Assembly (NCBI GenBank): GCA_024698685.1
Contig: JAILQZ010000094.1
Location: 1 to 59,689 of the forward strand
Direction: 5' to 3'
Source of the DNA: a bacterium
GTDB lineage: Bacteria > Actinomycetota > Coriobacteriia > Coriobacteriales > CADBOM01
DNA: 59,689 nucleotides
Shown: positions 39,828-48,136 of the stretch, piece by piece
Numbering within the stretch: position 1 is the stretch's first letter
Layout: each line of letters starts with the position of its first letter
The notes under the pieces: generated by a model
What the model saw: only the letters and a program-made list of their open reading frames with translations
Database searches by the model: none
Told to the model about the DNA's origin: nothing
Position numbers and translations under genes: made by a program

Positions 39828-41006
39828 TCAGGCGTTGAGTGCGACGATTGCGGGAAGCTCGCACCCCTCGACCATCCTCATCGACGCACCGCCGCCGGTG
39901 GAGACGAAAGTGACCTCGTCGGCAAGGCCGAACTTCGCGATTGCAGCACCGCTGTCGCCACCTCCGACAACCGTGGTGGCGGCCTTGTTGGCAGCGAGCG
40001 CCTCGGCAACCTTGCGGGTGCCGTTCTCGAACGGCTTCATCTCGAAGACGCCCTGCGGGCCGTTCCAGAAGACCGTCTTGCCCTCCATGATGACGCTCTT
40101 GAAGAGCTCGCAGCTGGCCGGGCCGATGTCGAGGCCCATCATGTCGGATGGAATCTCGTCATAGCCCCTGATCGCCACGGTTGCGCTCTCGGAGAACTGG
40201 TCGGCGACGACGAAGTCGATGGGCAGCACGATATCGACGCCCTTCTCAGCCGCCTTTGCGAGCATGTTGCGCGCGTCCTCGAGGCAGTCCTCCTCGACGA
40301 TCGACTTGCCTACGTCGTAGCCCTGAGCCGCGAGGAACGTGAAGCACATGCCGCCGCCGACAAGCATCTTGTCGACGATGTTGATCAGGTTGTTGATGAT
40401 CTTGATCTTGTCGGAAACCTTAGAACCGCCGAGGATGGCGATGAAGGGGCGCTCGGGACTCTCGAGCATCGCACCGAGAACCTCGACCTCCTTGTCGAGG
40501 AGCAGGCCGCTATAGTGCGGAAGCATCCCAGCGAGAACGTCGATAGAGGCGTGGGCACGGTGCGCGGCGCCGAACGCGTCGTTGCAGTAGATGTCGCCGA
40601 ACTTGGCGAGCTCGGCAGCGAACTCCACGTCGTTCTTCTTTTCGCGCGGGTCGAATCGCAGGTTCTCGAGCATCAGCACCTGGCCATTCTCGAGCGCGTC
40701 CACCATCTGCTGCGAGGCCTCGCCCGTGACCTCGGGAGAGACGAGCACCTCGGCGCCCAAGAGCCTGCCGAGCACGCGCGCGGCGGGCGCGACGGAGAAG
40801 TCGGCCTCGAAGCCGATGCCGCTCGGACGGCCCAGGTGCGTGAGGATGATGACCTTGGCACCCTCGTCGGCGAGGTACTTGATGGTCGGCAGCGAACCCC
40901 TGATGCGTGCATCGTCGGTTACGGTGCCCTCCGAAAGCGGAACGTTGAAATCGACACGCAGCAGAACGCGCTTGCCCTTGACATCAGCTTCACGAATGCT
41001 CTTCAT
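39828..41006 (-). CDS. pgk: Phosphoglycerate kinase
   Basis: RVLLRVDFNVPLSEG, LTHLGRPSG, VVGGGDSGAAIAKFG, FVSTGGGASM. Confidence 0.97.
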   Translation of the reverse strand: MKSIREADVKGKRVLLRVDFNVPLSEGTVTDDARIRGSLPTIKYLADEGAKVIILTHLGRPSGIGFEADFSVAPAARVLGRLLGAEVLVSPEVTGEASQQMVDALENGQVLMLENLRFDPREKKNDVEFAAELAKFGDIYCNDAFGAAHRAHASIDVLAGMLPHYSGLLLDKEVEVLGAMLESPERPFIAILGGSKVSDKIKIINNLINIVDKMLVGGGMCFTFLAAQGYDVGKSIVEEDCLEDARNMLAKAAEKGVDIVLPIDFVVADQFSESATVAIRGYDEIPSDMMGLDIGPASCELFKSVIMEGKTVFWNGPQGVFEMKPFENGTRKVAEALAANKAATTVVGGGDSGAAIAKFGLADEVTFVSTGGGASMRMVEGCELPAIVALNA

Positions 41007-41114
41007 TTGCTCCCCTAAAGATCCTAGTAACTTGCCTTTTTCGTCTATGAAGCCACCCAATTCGTTCCCGAATATGGATGGCTTCACTTAGTCGATTTCT
41101 ATGGTGTTGTTGTG

Positions 41115-42122
41115 CTAAGCCATTACATACTTGGCCAGGTCCTTGACCCTCTCGGAATACCCGGCCTCATTATCGTACCAAGCTATCACCTTGACCAGAT
41201 TAGACTCTCCACCAATGACCATCGTCAGCCCGCTATCGAATACCGCGGAGTAGAGGTTTCCGATCACGTCGCACGAGACGATCGGGTCGGTGCAGTAGTC
41301 GATGTAGCCCTTCATATAGCCCTCTGCGGCCTCCTGGAATGCCGCGTTGACGATCTCCTTGGTGACCGGCTTCTCGAGCTCGCAGACGAGGTCGACCATC
41401 GAGCCGTCGGGGGTGGGAACCCTGGTGGCCATGCCGTCGAGCTTGCCTGCAAGCTGCGGGAGAACGAGGCCGATGGCCTTTGCGGCACCGGTGGTGGTGG
41501 GAATCATCGAGACGGCGCCGGCACGTGCGCGGCGAAGGTCCTTGTGGGACTTGTCGAGCATTTGCTGGTCGTTGGTGTAGGCGTGGATGGTGTTGATGAA
41601 GCCGCGCTTGATTCCGAATGCGTCGTCGAGGACGCGCGCGACGGGCGCGAGGCAGTTGGTGGTGCACGACGCGTTGGAGATGATGTTCATCGTATCCTTG
41701 TCGTAGATCTGCTCGTTGACGCCCATGACGATGGTGGCATCGACGTTCTTGCCGGCAGCGGTGAGGATGACCTTCTTGACCTTGTCGGAGAGATGGTCCT
41801 TGGCCTTCAGGCCGTCGTTGTTCTTGCCCGACGACTCGATGACGATGTCGACATCGTGGTCATCCCAGGGAATCGCAGCGATGGACTCGCGCTCGTTGTA
41901 GACGGGAACGAAATGGCCGTCGACGATGATGCCGCCGTCGCCGGGAACGACGCTCTCGTAAACCCGCCTATGGACGGAATCGTATTTGAGAAGGTGCGCC
42001 GCCGTTGCAAGATCGCGCGTTCCGTTGATCGCCACGATCTCGAAATCCGGGTCGTTCTCCATTGCGCGGAAGACTAGACGGCCGATGCGCCCGAATCCAC
42101 TGATTCCAACCTTGATAGCCAC
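41115..42122 (-). CDS. gapA: Glyceraldehyde-3-phosphate dehydrogenase
   Basis: VGISGFGRIGRLVFRAM; ISNASCTTNCLAPVARVLDD; WYDNEAGYSERV. Confidence 0.97.
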   Translation of the reverse strand: MAIKVGISGFGRIGRLVFRAMENDPDFEIVAINGTRDLATAAHLLKYDSVHRRVYESVVPGDGGIIVDGHFVPVYNERESIAAIPWDDHDVDIVIESSGKNNDGLKAKDHLSDKVKKVILTAAGKNVDATIVMGVNEQIYDKDTMNIISNASCTTNCLAPVARVLDDAFGIKRGFINTIHAYTNDQQMLDKSHKDLRRARAGAVSMIPTTTGAAKAIGLVLPQLAGKLDGMATRVPTPDGSMVDLVCELEKPVTKEIVNAAFQEAAEGYMKGYIDYCTDPIVSCDVIGNLYSAVFDSGLTMVIGGESNLVKVIAWYDNEAGYSERVKDLAKYVMA

Positions 42123-42292
42123 TTAAGATCATCCTTTCAATTTGCAAAAAGAGCCTGTAAAACACATGCTGGAGATTCGATTTTCAAGGCGCGTCACGGA
42201 GTCTCCGCAAGCGCGCCCAGATATGCTCGCCATGCACTTCTGATTATAAGTGCTAGACCCCCATGAGTGGCGATTCATCACAAGAAAAGCAC

Positions 42293-43207
42293 TCATTCGA
42301 GCTCCCTTGCCATCGCCTCAATTCGGCGAATCCTGTGATATACGGCGGATTTGGACAAAGGCGGATTTGCGAGCTCTCCCAACTCGCGCAAAGAGGCCTC
42401 CGGATTTGCCAGCCGAAGTAGAGCGAGCTCCTGAAGGGCCGGGGAGAGCGACTCGATTCCGTAGGTGTCGACGAGCTGCCTGATGGCACCAACCTGGTCC
42501 ATCGCGGCGTTGATCGTCTTCGCCTGGTTGGCAACCTCGGCGTTGAGCCTGCGGTTGACGTCGTTGCGAACCGACTTGGTGACGCGGATGCTCTCCATGT
42601 TGAGGACCGCATTGTGCGCGCCGGTGCGGCCGAGGAACTCTACGATGAGATCTGCGCCCTTGAGGTAGATGACGAAGGTGTTCCTGCGACGCGTCACCTT
42701 GGCGGGGATGCCGAGCTCGACCATGAGGTCGACGAGCGCCGTGGCCAGCTCCTCGTGCGGGGTGGTCATCTCGAGGTGCGAGTCGCCGTTGGGATCGGCG
42801 ATGAACCCGCCGCCTATGAAGGCGCCGCGCAGGTAGGCCACCTTGCAGCAATCCTTCTTGACGAGCTTGGGATCGATGCCGAGGTCGAGGCCGCGCTCGG
42901 TGATGATGCCGAGGTTGTCGAGCGCCTCCTTGAGGCCGATCTGCGCGGGAACCATTATCAGGTAGTTGTAGGACTTATGCAGCACCGACCTGCGCGTGGT
43001 GATCTCGGTTTTGAGGCCGTAGAGCTCATGGATGAGGCTGACGACGCGGCGGGCGACCGAGGCGGTCTCGGTGGCTATCTCGAGCCTATAGTTGGCGGAG
43101 AGGTTGCCGTCGATGCGAATGAGCGCGGAGAGCTCCGCGACCTTGCAGTCCTCGCATTCCCACGGAACCCTCGAAAGCTCTTCTCTGACAGTCGATGCGA
43201 ATGACAT
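42293..43207 (-). CDS. whiA: WhiA homologue (LAGLIDADG-like/HTH DNA-binding protein)
   Basis: AYLRGAFIGGGFIADPNGDSHLEM; C-terminal HTH LRELGELANPPLSKSAVYHRIRRI; position after yvcK. Confidence 0.93.
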   Translation of the reverse strand: MSFASTVREELSRVPWECEDCKVAELSALIRIDGNLSANYRLEIATETASVARRVVSLIHELYGLKTEITTRRSVLHKSYNYLIMVPAQIGLKEALDNLGIITERGLDLGIDPKLVKKDCCKVAYLRGAFIGGGFIADPNGDSHLEMTTPHEELATALVDLMVELGIPAKVTRRRNTFVIYLKGADLIVEFLGRTGAHNAVLNMESIRVTKSVRNDVNRRLNAEVANQAKTINAAMDQVGAIRQLVDTYGIESLSPALQELALLRLANPEASLRELGELANPPLSKSAVYHRIRRIEAMARELE

Positions 43208-43269
43208 CGCTAGCGCACCTCCAGAGCCTCAAACCTGCAGCGCATTTCGCCACGCCCCTATTATGCACC

Positions 43270-44349
43270 CTAAACGCGCCGTTGGAGCGCTTCGGCGAAA
43301 ATTGCCTCGAGGGCAGCGGGGCTGTGCCACGTTGGGAGCACGGTGTCGACGAGATTGGCCTCGACGAGCTGCGGGCCCATCGCTTGGATGCGGGCCCTGA
43401 TCTCATCGTTGAGCAGCGGACGGCGGATCGGCGCGGAGGCGGGCGCATCGGGGCTATCGGCTAGCTTCTCGTTGGCGGGGACGATCTCGCGATCGACCGA
43501 GAGGCCGTAGCGCTCATCGCAGGTCGAGCTGACGCAGACGATGTCGACCAGCCCCTCCATGCCGTGGTCGAGCAGCGCCTGAACATGCTCTGCGCAATCG
43601 AGTCCCCAAGTCTCGCCCTGCATGTCCGCCAAGCTGCAAAGGAAGATCGTCGTGGCGCCCGATTCCCTGATGGCATCGCATATGCCGGGAACGAGGATGT
43701 TCGGGATGATCGAGGTGAAGAGCGAGCCTGGCCCGAGGACCACGAGGTCGGCCTCGCGCAACGCGTCGAGCGCTGGCCCGTAGGGCGTGGGGTCGGACGA
43801 ATCGATCCAGACCTTCTCGATAGCTGTGGAGCTGTGCCCGATTGCCGCCTGGCCCACTATGGTGCGGCCGTCGAGCGTGCGCGCGTTGAGCACGATGGAG
43901 TCGAGCGTCGAGGGGTAGACGTTGCCCTGCGTGTCGAGTATGCGCTGGCAGATCTCGATGGCCTCGGGAAAGGATGAGATCTTGGCGAGCGCAGTGATCA
44001 TCAGGTTGCCGAGTGCATGGTCGTCAGCGTAGTTGAAGCGATACTCGAAGGCCTGCGTCATCGGGGCGTCGGAGTCAAGCGCCATCGCGGCGAGGCACTT
44101 GCGGATGTCGCCTGGCGGGATGGCATCGGCGTATTCGCGGATGAGGCCGGTGGATCCGCCGTCGTCGGCCATCGCGACCACCGCGGAGGTCTGCACGCCC
44201 ATACCGAGCAGCGTCTTGATCGAAACCGGAGCGCCGGTGCCGCCTCCGACAACGACGGCCTTGAACCTAGAAAGATCCCCGCTAGAGCGAGCAATCGAGT
44301 CCTTGAGATTCCAGCCCTTGTTGGTTGATGGGAGCGTAGGGGCGATCAT
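43270..44349 (-). CDS. yvcK: YvcK/CofD-like gluconeogenesis factor family protein
   Basis: KAVVVGGGTGAPVSIKTLLGMGVQTSAVVAMADDGGSTG; LVVLGPGSLFTSIIPNILVPGI. Confidence 0.93.
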   Translation of the reverse strand: MIAPTLPSTNKGWNLKDSIARSSGDLSRFKAVVVGGGTGAPVSIKTLLGMGVQTSAVVAMADDGGSTGLIREYADAIPPGDIRKCLAAMALDSDAPMTQAFEYRFNYADDHALGNLMITALAKISSFPEAIEICQRILDTQGNVYPSTLDSIVLNARTLDGRTIVGQAAIGHSSTAIEKVWIDSSDPTPYGPALDALREADLVVLGPGSLFTSIIPNILVPGICDAIRESGATTIFLCSLADMQGETWGLDCAEHVQALLDHGMEGLVDIVCVSSTCDERYGLSVDREIVPANEKLADSPDAPASAPIRRPLLNDEIRARIQAMGPQLVEANLVDTVLPTWHSPAALEAIFAEALQRRV

Positions 44350-45269
44350 TGCTTCCCCGCCTCCGCGTAGAGGATGTCGCGGTGATCGATGGACACCGCG
44401 TATCCGCAAGAGGCAAGGTAGTCGGAGGTCTCCCTGGCCAAGGCCACGCTGCGATGCTGCCCGCCCGTGCAGCCGAGGCCGATCGTGATGTAGTTCTTCC
44501 CCTCCGCGACGTAGCCGGGCATGACCACGTCGAGCAGCGCATGCCAGCGCTCCAGGAAGAGCTTGGTCTCGTCCTTCGAGAAGATGAAGTCGCGCACCTC
44601 GTCGTCGAAGCCCGTGAGGGAGCGCAGCTCGTCGATGTAGTAGGGGTTGGGCAGGAAGCGCACGTCTATGAGGATGTCCGCGTCGGCGGGCATCCCGTAT
44701 TTGAAGCCGAAGGAGAAGACGCGAACCTGCAGGCCGATCTCGGAGTCGTTGTACGCGTAGATGTCGCGGATCATGGAGCGTAGCTCCTGCGGCTTGAGGC
44801 TGGACGTGTCGATGACGTAGTCGGCAACGCGCTTGGCCTTGCGCAGCTGCGCGCGCTCCTTCTCGATGCCGTCCATGACCGTCATGCCCTTCTCGCACAG
44901 CGGGTGGCGGCGGCGCGAGGCCTTGAAGCGCTTGAGCAGCGAGGTGGTGTCGGAGTCGAGGAAGAGCATGTTGAAGTCGAGGCCCGACTCCTTGAGGCTC
45001 TCGATCTCCTGCATGAACTCGGTGAAGAACGCGCGGGCACGCAGGTCGCAGACCACGGCGAGCTTGCGCGCGATGCCGTCGGGAGTGCTGACGAGATTGG
45101 TGAGGTCGATGAGCAGCGAGGGCGGCAGGTTGTCGATGCAGAAGTAGCCGAGATCCTCGAATGTGTGCATCGCCTCGGTGCGACCGGCGCCGGACATGCC
45201 GGTGATGATGATCAGATCTGGAATCGAGTGCGGCGTGCGCTCGGTGCTTTCGACTTCCTGGCCTTCCAT
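44346..45269 (-). CDS. rapZ: RNase adapter/nucleotide-binding protein RapZ (YvcJ)
   Basis: IITGMSGAGRTEAMHTFEDLGYFCIDNLPPSL; IGLGCTGGQHRSVALAR. Confidence 0.95.
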   Translation of the reverse strand: MEGQEVESTERTPHSIPDLIIITGMSGAGRTEAMHTFEDLGYFCIDNLPPSLLIDLTNLVSTPDGIARKLAVVCDLRARAFFTEFMQEIESLKESGLDFNMLFLDSDTTSLLKRFKASRRRHPLCEKGMTVMDGIEKERAQLRKAKRVADYVIDTSSLKPQELRSMIRDIYAYNDSEIGLQVRVFSFGFKYGMPADADILIDVRFLPNPYYIDELRSLTGFDDEVRDFIFSKDETKLFLERWHALLDVVMPGYVAEGKNYITIGLGCTGGQHRSVALARETSDYLASCGYAVSIDHRDILYAEAGKQ

Positions 45270-45344
45270 TGGATCACCTCGAAACGCTGAGGGCGCGGGC
45301 GCGAAGCCCTGGCCCAATATTCCTAGCGGGCGCGAGCGGAGGCC

Positions 45345-45791
45345 CTAGCCCATCTTCTTGATCGCCTCGGAGAACTCCTCGATCGACTTGAAGTCCCTAT
45401 AGACCGAAGCGAACCTGATGTACGCGAGATCGTCGACGTCGCGCAGGCGCGCGAGAACCATGTCGCCAAGGGCGGTGGAGTCGATCTCGGTCTTGTTCTC
45501 CGCGCGGATGTCGTTCTCGATGCCGTCGATGAGATCCTCGAGCTTGCTCGGGGGAACGTCGCGCTTGGCCGTTGCGGTGAGCAGACCGCGCAGCAGCTTC
45601 TTCCTGTCGAATGGCTCGGCGCTGTTGTCTCGCTTTATGACGATGATCGGACGCTCGGCGAAGCGCTCGTAGGTGGTGAACCTGTAGCCGCATTTGGGGC
45701 ATTCGCGGCGTCTGCGCACCGTCTTACCCTCGTCGATGACCCTGGAATCTATAACCTTGGTGTCGGCGTTGTTGCAGCTTGGGCAGAACAT
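45345..45791 (-). CDS. nrdR: Transcriptional repressor NrdR
   Basis: MFCPSCNNADTKVIDSRVIDEGKTVRRRRECPKCGYRFTTYER. Confidence 0.97.
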   Translation of the reverse strand: MFCPSCNNADTKVIDSRVIDEGKTVRRRRECPKCGYRFTTYERFAERPIIVIKRDNSAEPFDRKKLLRGLLTATAKRDVPPSKLEDLIDGIENDIRAENKTEIDSTALGDMVLARLRDVDDLAYIRFASVYRDFKSIEEFSEAIKKMG

Positions 45792-45844
45792 AGGCCATCT
45801 CCTGAATCGAGACTATCGAGCAATTCGATTATAGCAAACGTAAG

Positions 45845-45872
45845 AGGCAGACATCGCAAGATGCCTGCCTCT
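45845..45872. terminator. Hairpin terminator candidate with GCAA tetraloop
   Basis: GAGGCAGACATCGCAAGATGCCTGCCTC. Confidence 0.6.
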
Positions 45873-45915
45873 TTGAGCGGGGGATGACGCGTAGGCAAAG
45901 GTGCTCTAGGGAGGG

Positions 45916-46203
45916 CTAGAGAACGATGACCATCGTGATGATCGTAGAGATGGCGAAGGCCGCCAGGCTGCCTATGGAGGCTACCCTATCCTTCCAGGTG
46001 AAGCGCTCGAGGGTGATGCCGCGCGAGGTTCCCTCGCGCATGCTCCTGACCTCGGGAATCGAGTCGAAACGCTCCCTGGCCCTTGCGGGCACCTGGTTGA
46101 TGCCATTGCGGACCGAAGCCATGTCGATCGAGCGATGGGTGCCGCTGCTGCCCATCCGGCGAGAACGCCCGCCAATAACCGCGGCATTTGAATTCGAAGC
46201 CAT
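45916..46203 (-). CDS. Small protein (95 aa) with one C-terminal TM segment; candidate SOS-regulated
   Basis: Divergent from lexA, strong SD (AGAAGGAGGACAGCATG); C-terminus RVASIGSLAAFAISTIITMVIVL. Confidence 0.75.
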   Translation of the reverse strand: MASNSNAAVIGGRSRRMGSSGTHRSIDMASVRNGINQVPARARERFDSIPEVRSMREGTSRGITLERFTWKDRVASIGSLAAFAISTIITMVIVL

Positions 46204-46276
46204 GCTGTCCTCCTTCTATCGCGCCCGTGTCATCTGCCGAGAACATCTAACATCAGGCACCGGACAAAAATGACAT

Positions 46277-46290
46277 AGAACGTTTGTTCG
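46277..46290. promoter_or_regulatory. LexA (SOS) box 1
   Basis: AGAACGTTTGTTCG, exact GAACnnnnGTTC. Confidence 0.85.
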
Positions 46291-46304
46291 ATAACATCAT
46301 ATAT

Positions 46305-46318
46305 CGAATATTTGTTCG
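46305..46318. promoter_or_regulatory. LexA (SOS) box 2
   Basis: CGAATATTTGTTCG, one deviation from CGAACnnnnGTTCG. Confidence 0.75.
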
Positions 46319-46333
46319 AATCAAGAGAAAATT

Positions 46334-46347
46334 CGAACATTTGTTTG
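46334..46347. promoter_or_regulatory. LexA (SOS) box 3, overlapping the putative lexA -35 (TTGATT 46345-46350; -10 TATACT 46368-46373)
   Basis: CGAACATTTGTTTG, one deviation from consensus; 17-bp promoter spacing. Confidence 0.75.
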
Positions 46348-46404
46348 ATTTTTTTCGGGCGAATGCATATACTAGAGCTACAAGACCTCAGGAGAGGAGC
46401 CATC

Positions 46405-47064
46405 GTGGCCGGAAAAGAGAAACTCACCCAGCGCCAACAGCAAGTGCTCGACTGCATCAAAGAGTCCATCAAGGAAAACGGCTATCCGCCCAGCGTCAGG
46501 GAGATCTGCGCCAAGGTGGGGCTCAAGTCGTCCTCGTCCGTCCAGTCGCACCTCGACGCGCTCGAGCGCAAGGGCTACCTCAAGCGCAACTCGTCGTCGG
46601 CCAGGGCGCTCACGGTCGAGAGCTCCAAGGACGCCGATCAGGGATTCTCCGCCGAGGATGCCCAGGTTCTTGAGGAGGTCAGCCGCAACACCGTTCCCCT
46701 CCCCCTCGTCGGCAAGGTCGCCGCGGGCAGCCCCATCCTCGCCGAGCAGAACATCGAGGAGGTCATCGGCCTGCCCAAGCAGCTCGTAGGCGATGCCAAC
46801 TCCTTCATGCTCACCGTCTCAGGCGAGTCGATGATCGAAGCGGGCATCTTCGATGGCGACATCGTCGTAGTCACCGAGCAGAAGAGCGCCAACAACGGCG
46901 AGATCGTCGTCGCCATGATCGACGGCGAGGCCACGGTCAAGGTCTTCTACAAGGAGGATGGCCGCATCCGCCTGCAGCCAGCCAACTCCACGATGGAGCC
47001 CATCTACGCCGATGACGTGCAGATCCTCGGCAAGGTCAAGGCGCTGATCCGCCAGTTCAGGTAG
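46405..47064 (+). CDS. lexA: LexA repressor (GTG start)
   Basis: LTQRQQQVLDCIKESIKENGYPPSVREICAKVGLKSSSSVQSHLDALERKGYL; catalytic GESMIEAGIFDGDIVVV, TVKVFYKE. Confidence 0.96.
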   Translation: MAGKEKLTQRQQQVLDCIKESIKENGYPPSVREICAKVGLKSSSSVQSHLDALERKGYLKRNSSSARALTVESSKDADQGFSAEDAQVLEEVSRNTVPLPLVGKVAAGSPILAEQNIEEVIGLPKQLVGDANSFMLTVSGESMIEAGIFDGDIVVVTEQKSANNGEIVVAMIDGEATVKVFYKEDGRIRLQPANSTMEPIYADDVQILGKVKALIRQFR

Positions 47065-47093
47065 GCGAAGGCAAACCCCCAACTGGAACGAAG

Positions 47094-47118
47094 AAGGGCT
47101 TCCACAATGGAAGCCCTT
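47094..47118. terminator. Bidirectional terminator between lexA and serine acetyltransferase gene
   Basis: AAGGGCTTCCACAATGGAAGCCCTT. Confidence 0.85.
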
Positions 47119-47142
47119 TCTCGTTGGCTGTTTCTGGCTACC

Positions 47143-47946
47143 CTACCCGATGGCGTTCATCTCGGGGAGCTTGGTCGAAACGCGCGAGTTCGGCGGAATC
47201 GACTCGGTGATGAAGACGCCGCCACCGATGGTCGAACCCTCGCCTATCACAGTCTCGCCGCCGAGGATGACCGCGCCCGCGTAGATCGTCACGTTGCTCT
47301 CGATCGTGGGGTGGCGAACCACGCCGGAGAGCTGCTGGCCCTTGCGCGTGGAGAGCGCGCCGAGCGTGACGCCCTGGTAGAGCTTGACGTGATCGCCGAT
47401 GCGGGTGGTCTCGCCGATGACGACGCCGGTGCCGTGGTCGATGAAGAAGTACTCGCCGATGGTGGCACCCGGGTTGATGTCGATGCCGGAAACGGAGTGC
47501 GCGTACTCCGACATGATACGCGGGATGACCGGCACCTTCAGCTCGTAGAGCACGTGCGCGACGCGGTACGTCATGATCGCGAAGAAGCCGGGATACGCGA
47601 GGATGATCGCCTCCTTGCTCTCGGCCGCGGGGTCGCCGTCGAAGAGCGCCTGGATGTCGGTGTCGAGCAGGTCGAGGATCTTCGGCAACTGGTCCATGAA
47701 GGCGTCGACCTCCACGTCGCAGACCTTGGAGAGCAGCTCCTCGAGCTCGTAGCGGATCTTCTCGAGCAGCATGACCGCCTTGCGCTCCTCGCGCTCATAC
47801 GACTCGTGGCGGATGTAACACGCCGTGATCAGGGTCTTGATGTCCTGGAGCACGCTGACGACCTCGTCGTGGCTCAGCGCCTCGCCGAAAACGCCCTCGA
47901 GCTTCCTGTTGCCCAGCAGATCCTTGGCCATCTGGTTCGCGTTCAT
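47143..47946 (-). CDS. Serine O-acetyltransferase (CysE/EpsC-like)
   Basis: Left-handed beta-helix hexapeptides: INPGATIGEYFFIDHGTGVVIGETTRIGDHVKLYQGVTLGA. Confidence 0.92.
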   Translation of the reverse strand: MNANQMAKDLLGNRKLEGVFGEALSHDEVVSVLQDIKTLITACYIRHESYEREERKAVMLLEKIRYELEELLSKVCDVEVDAFMDQLPKILDLLDTDIQALFDGDPAAESKEAIILAYPGFFAIMTYRVAHVLYELKVPVIPRIMSEYAHSVSGIDINPGATIGEYFFIDHGTGVVIGETTRIGDHVKLYQGVTLGALSTRKGQQLSGVVRHPTIESNVTIYAGAVILGGETVIGEGSTIGGGVFITESIPPNSRVSTKLPEMNAIG

Positions 47947-48136
47947 CTCCGCCCCTTCTCTTATCGACGCGTTTGCATAATTGTAGCCAATTATCGGGGA
48001 ATTGGGGATGGCAACCGCATGAGGGCGGGCAGTTGACAGCGCGGGCGCAGAAGTGTCAACATCAGGCGTGATGATCCGCTTGTGTTGATGGGCGCGCCAC
48101 GGGAAGACCGCATGGCTGCACATGCGAGGGGAAGAG

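Noticed and set aside
38955-41018. 687-aa plus-strand ORF antisense to tpiA and pgk
   Set aside because: Antisense to strongly conserved glycolytic genes; composition (Asp/Arg/Leu/Val-rich) typical of high-GC shadow ORFs; no recognisable domain.
43270-44898. 542-aa extended YvcK ORF
   Set aside because: The N-terminal part is the wrong frame of rapZ; conserved YvcK start is at 44349.
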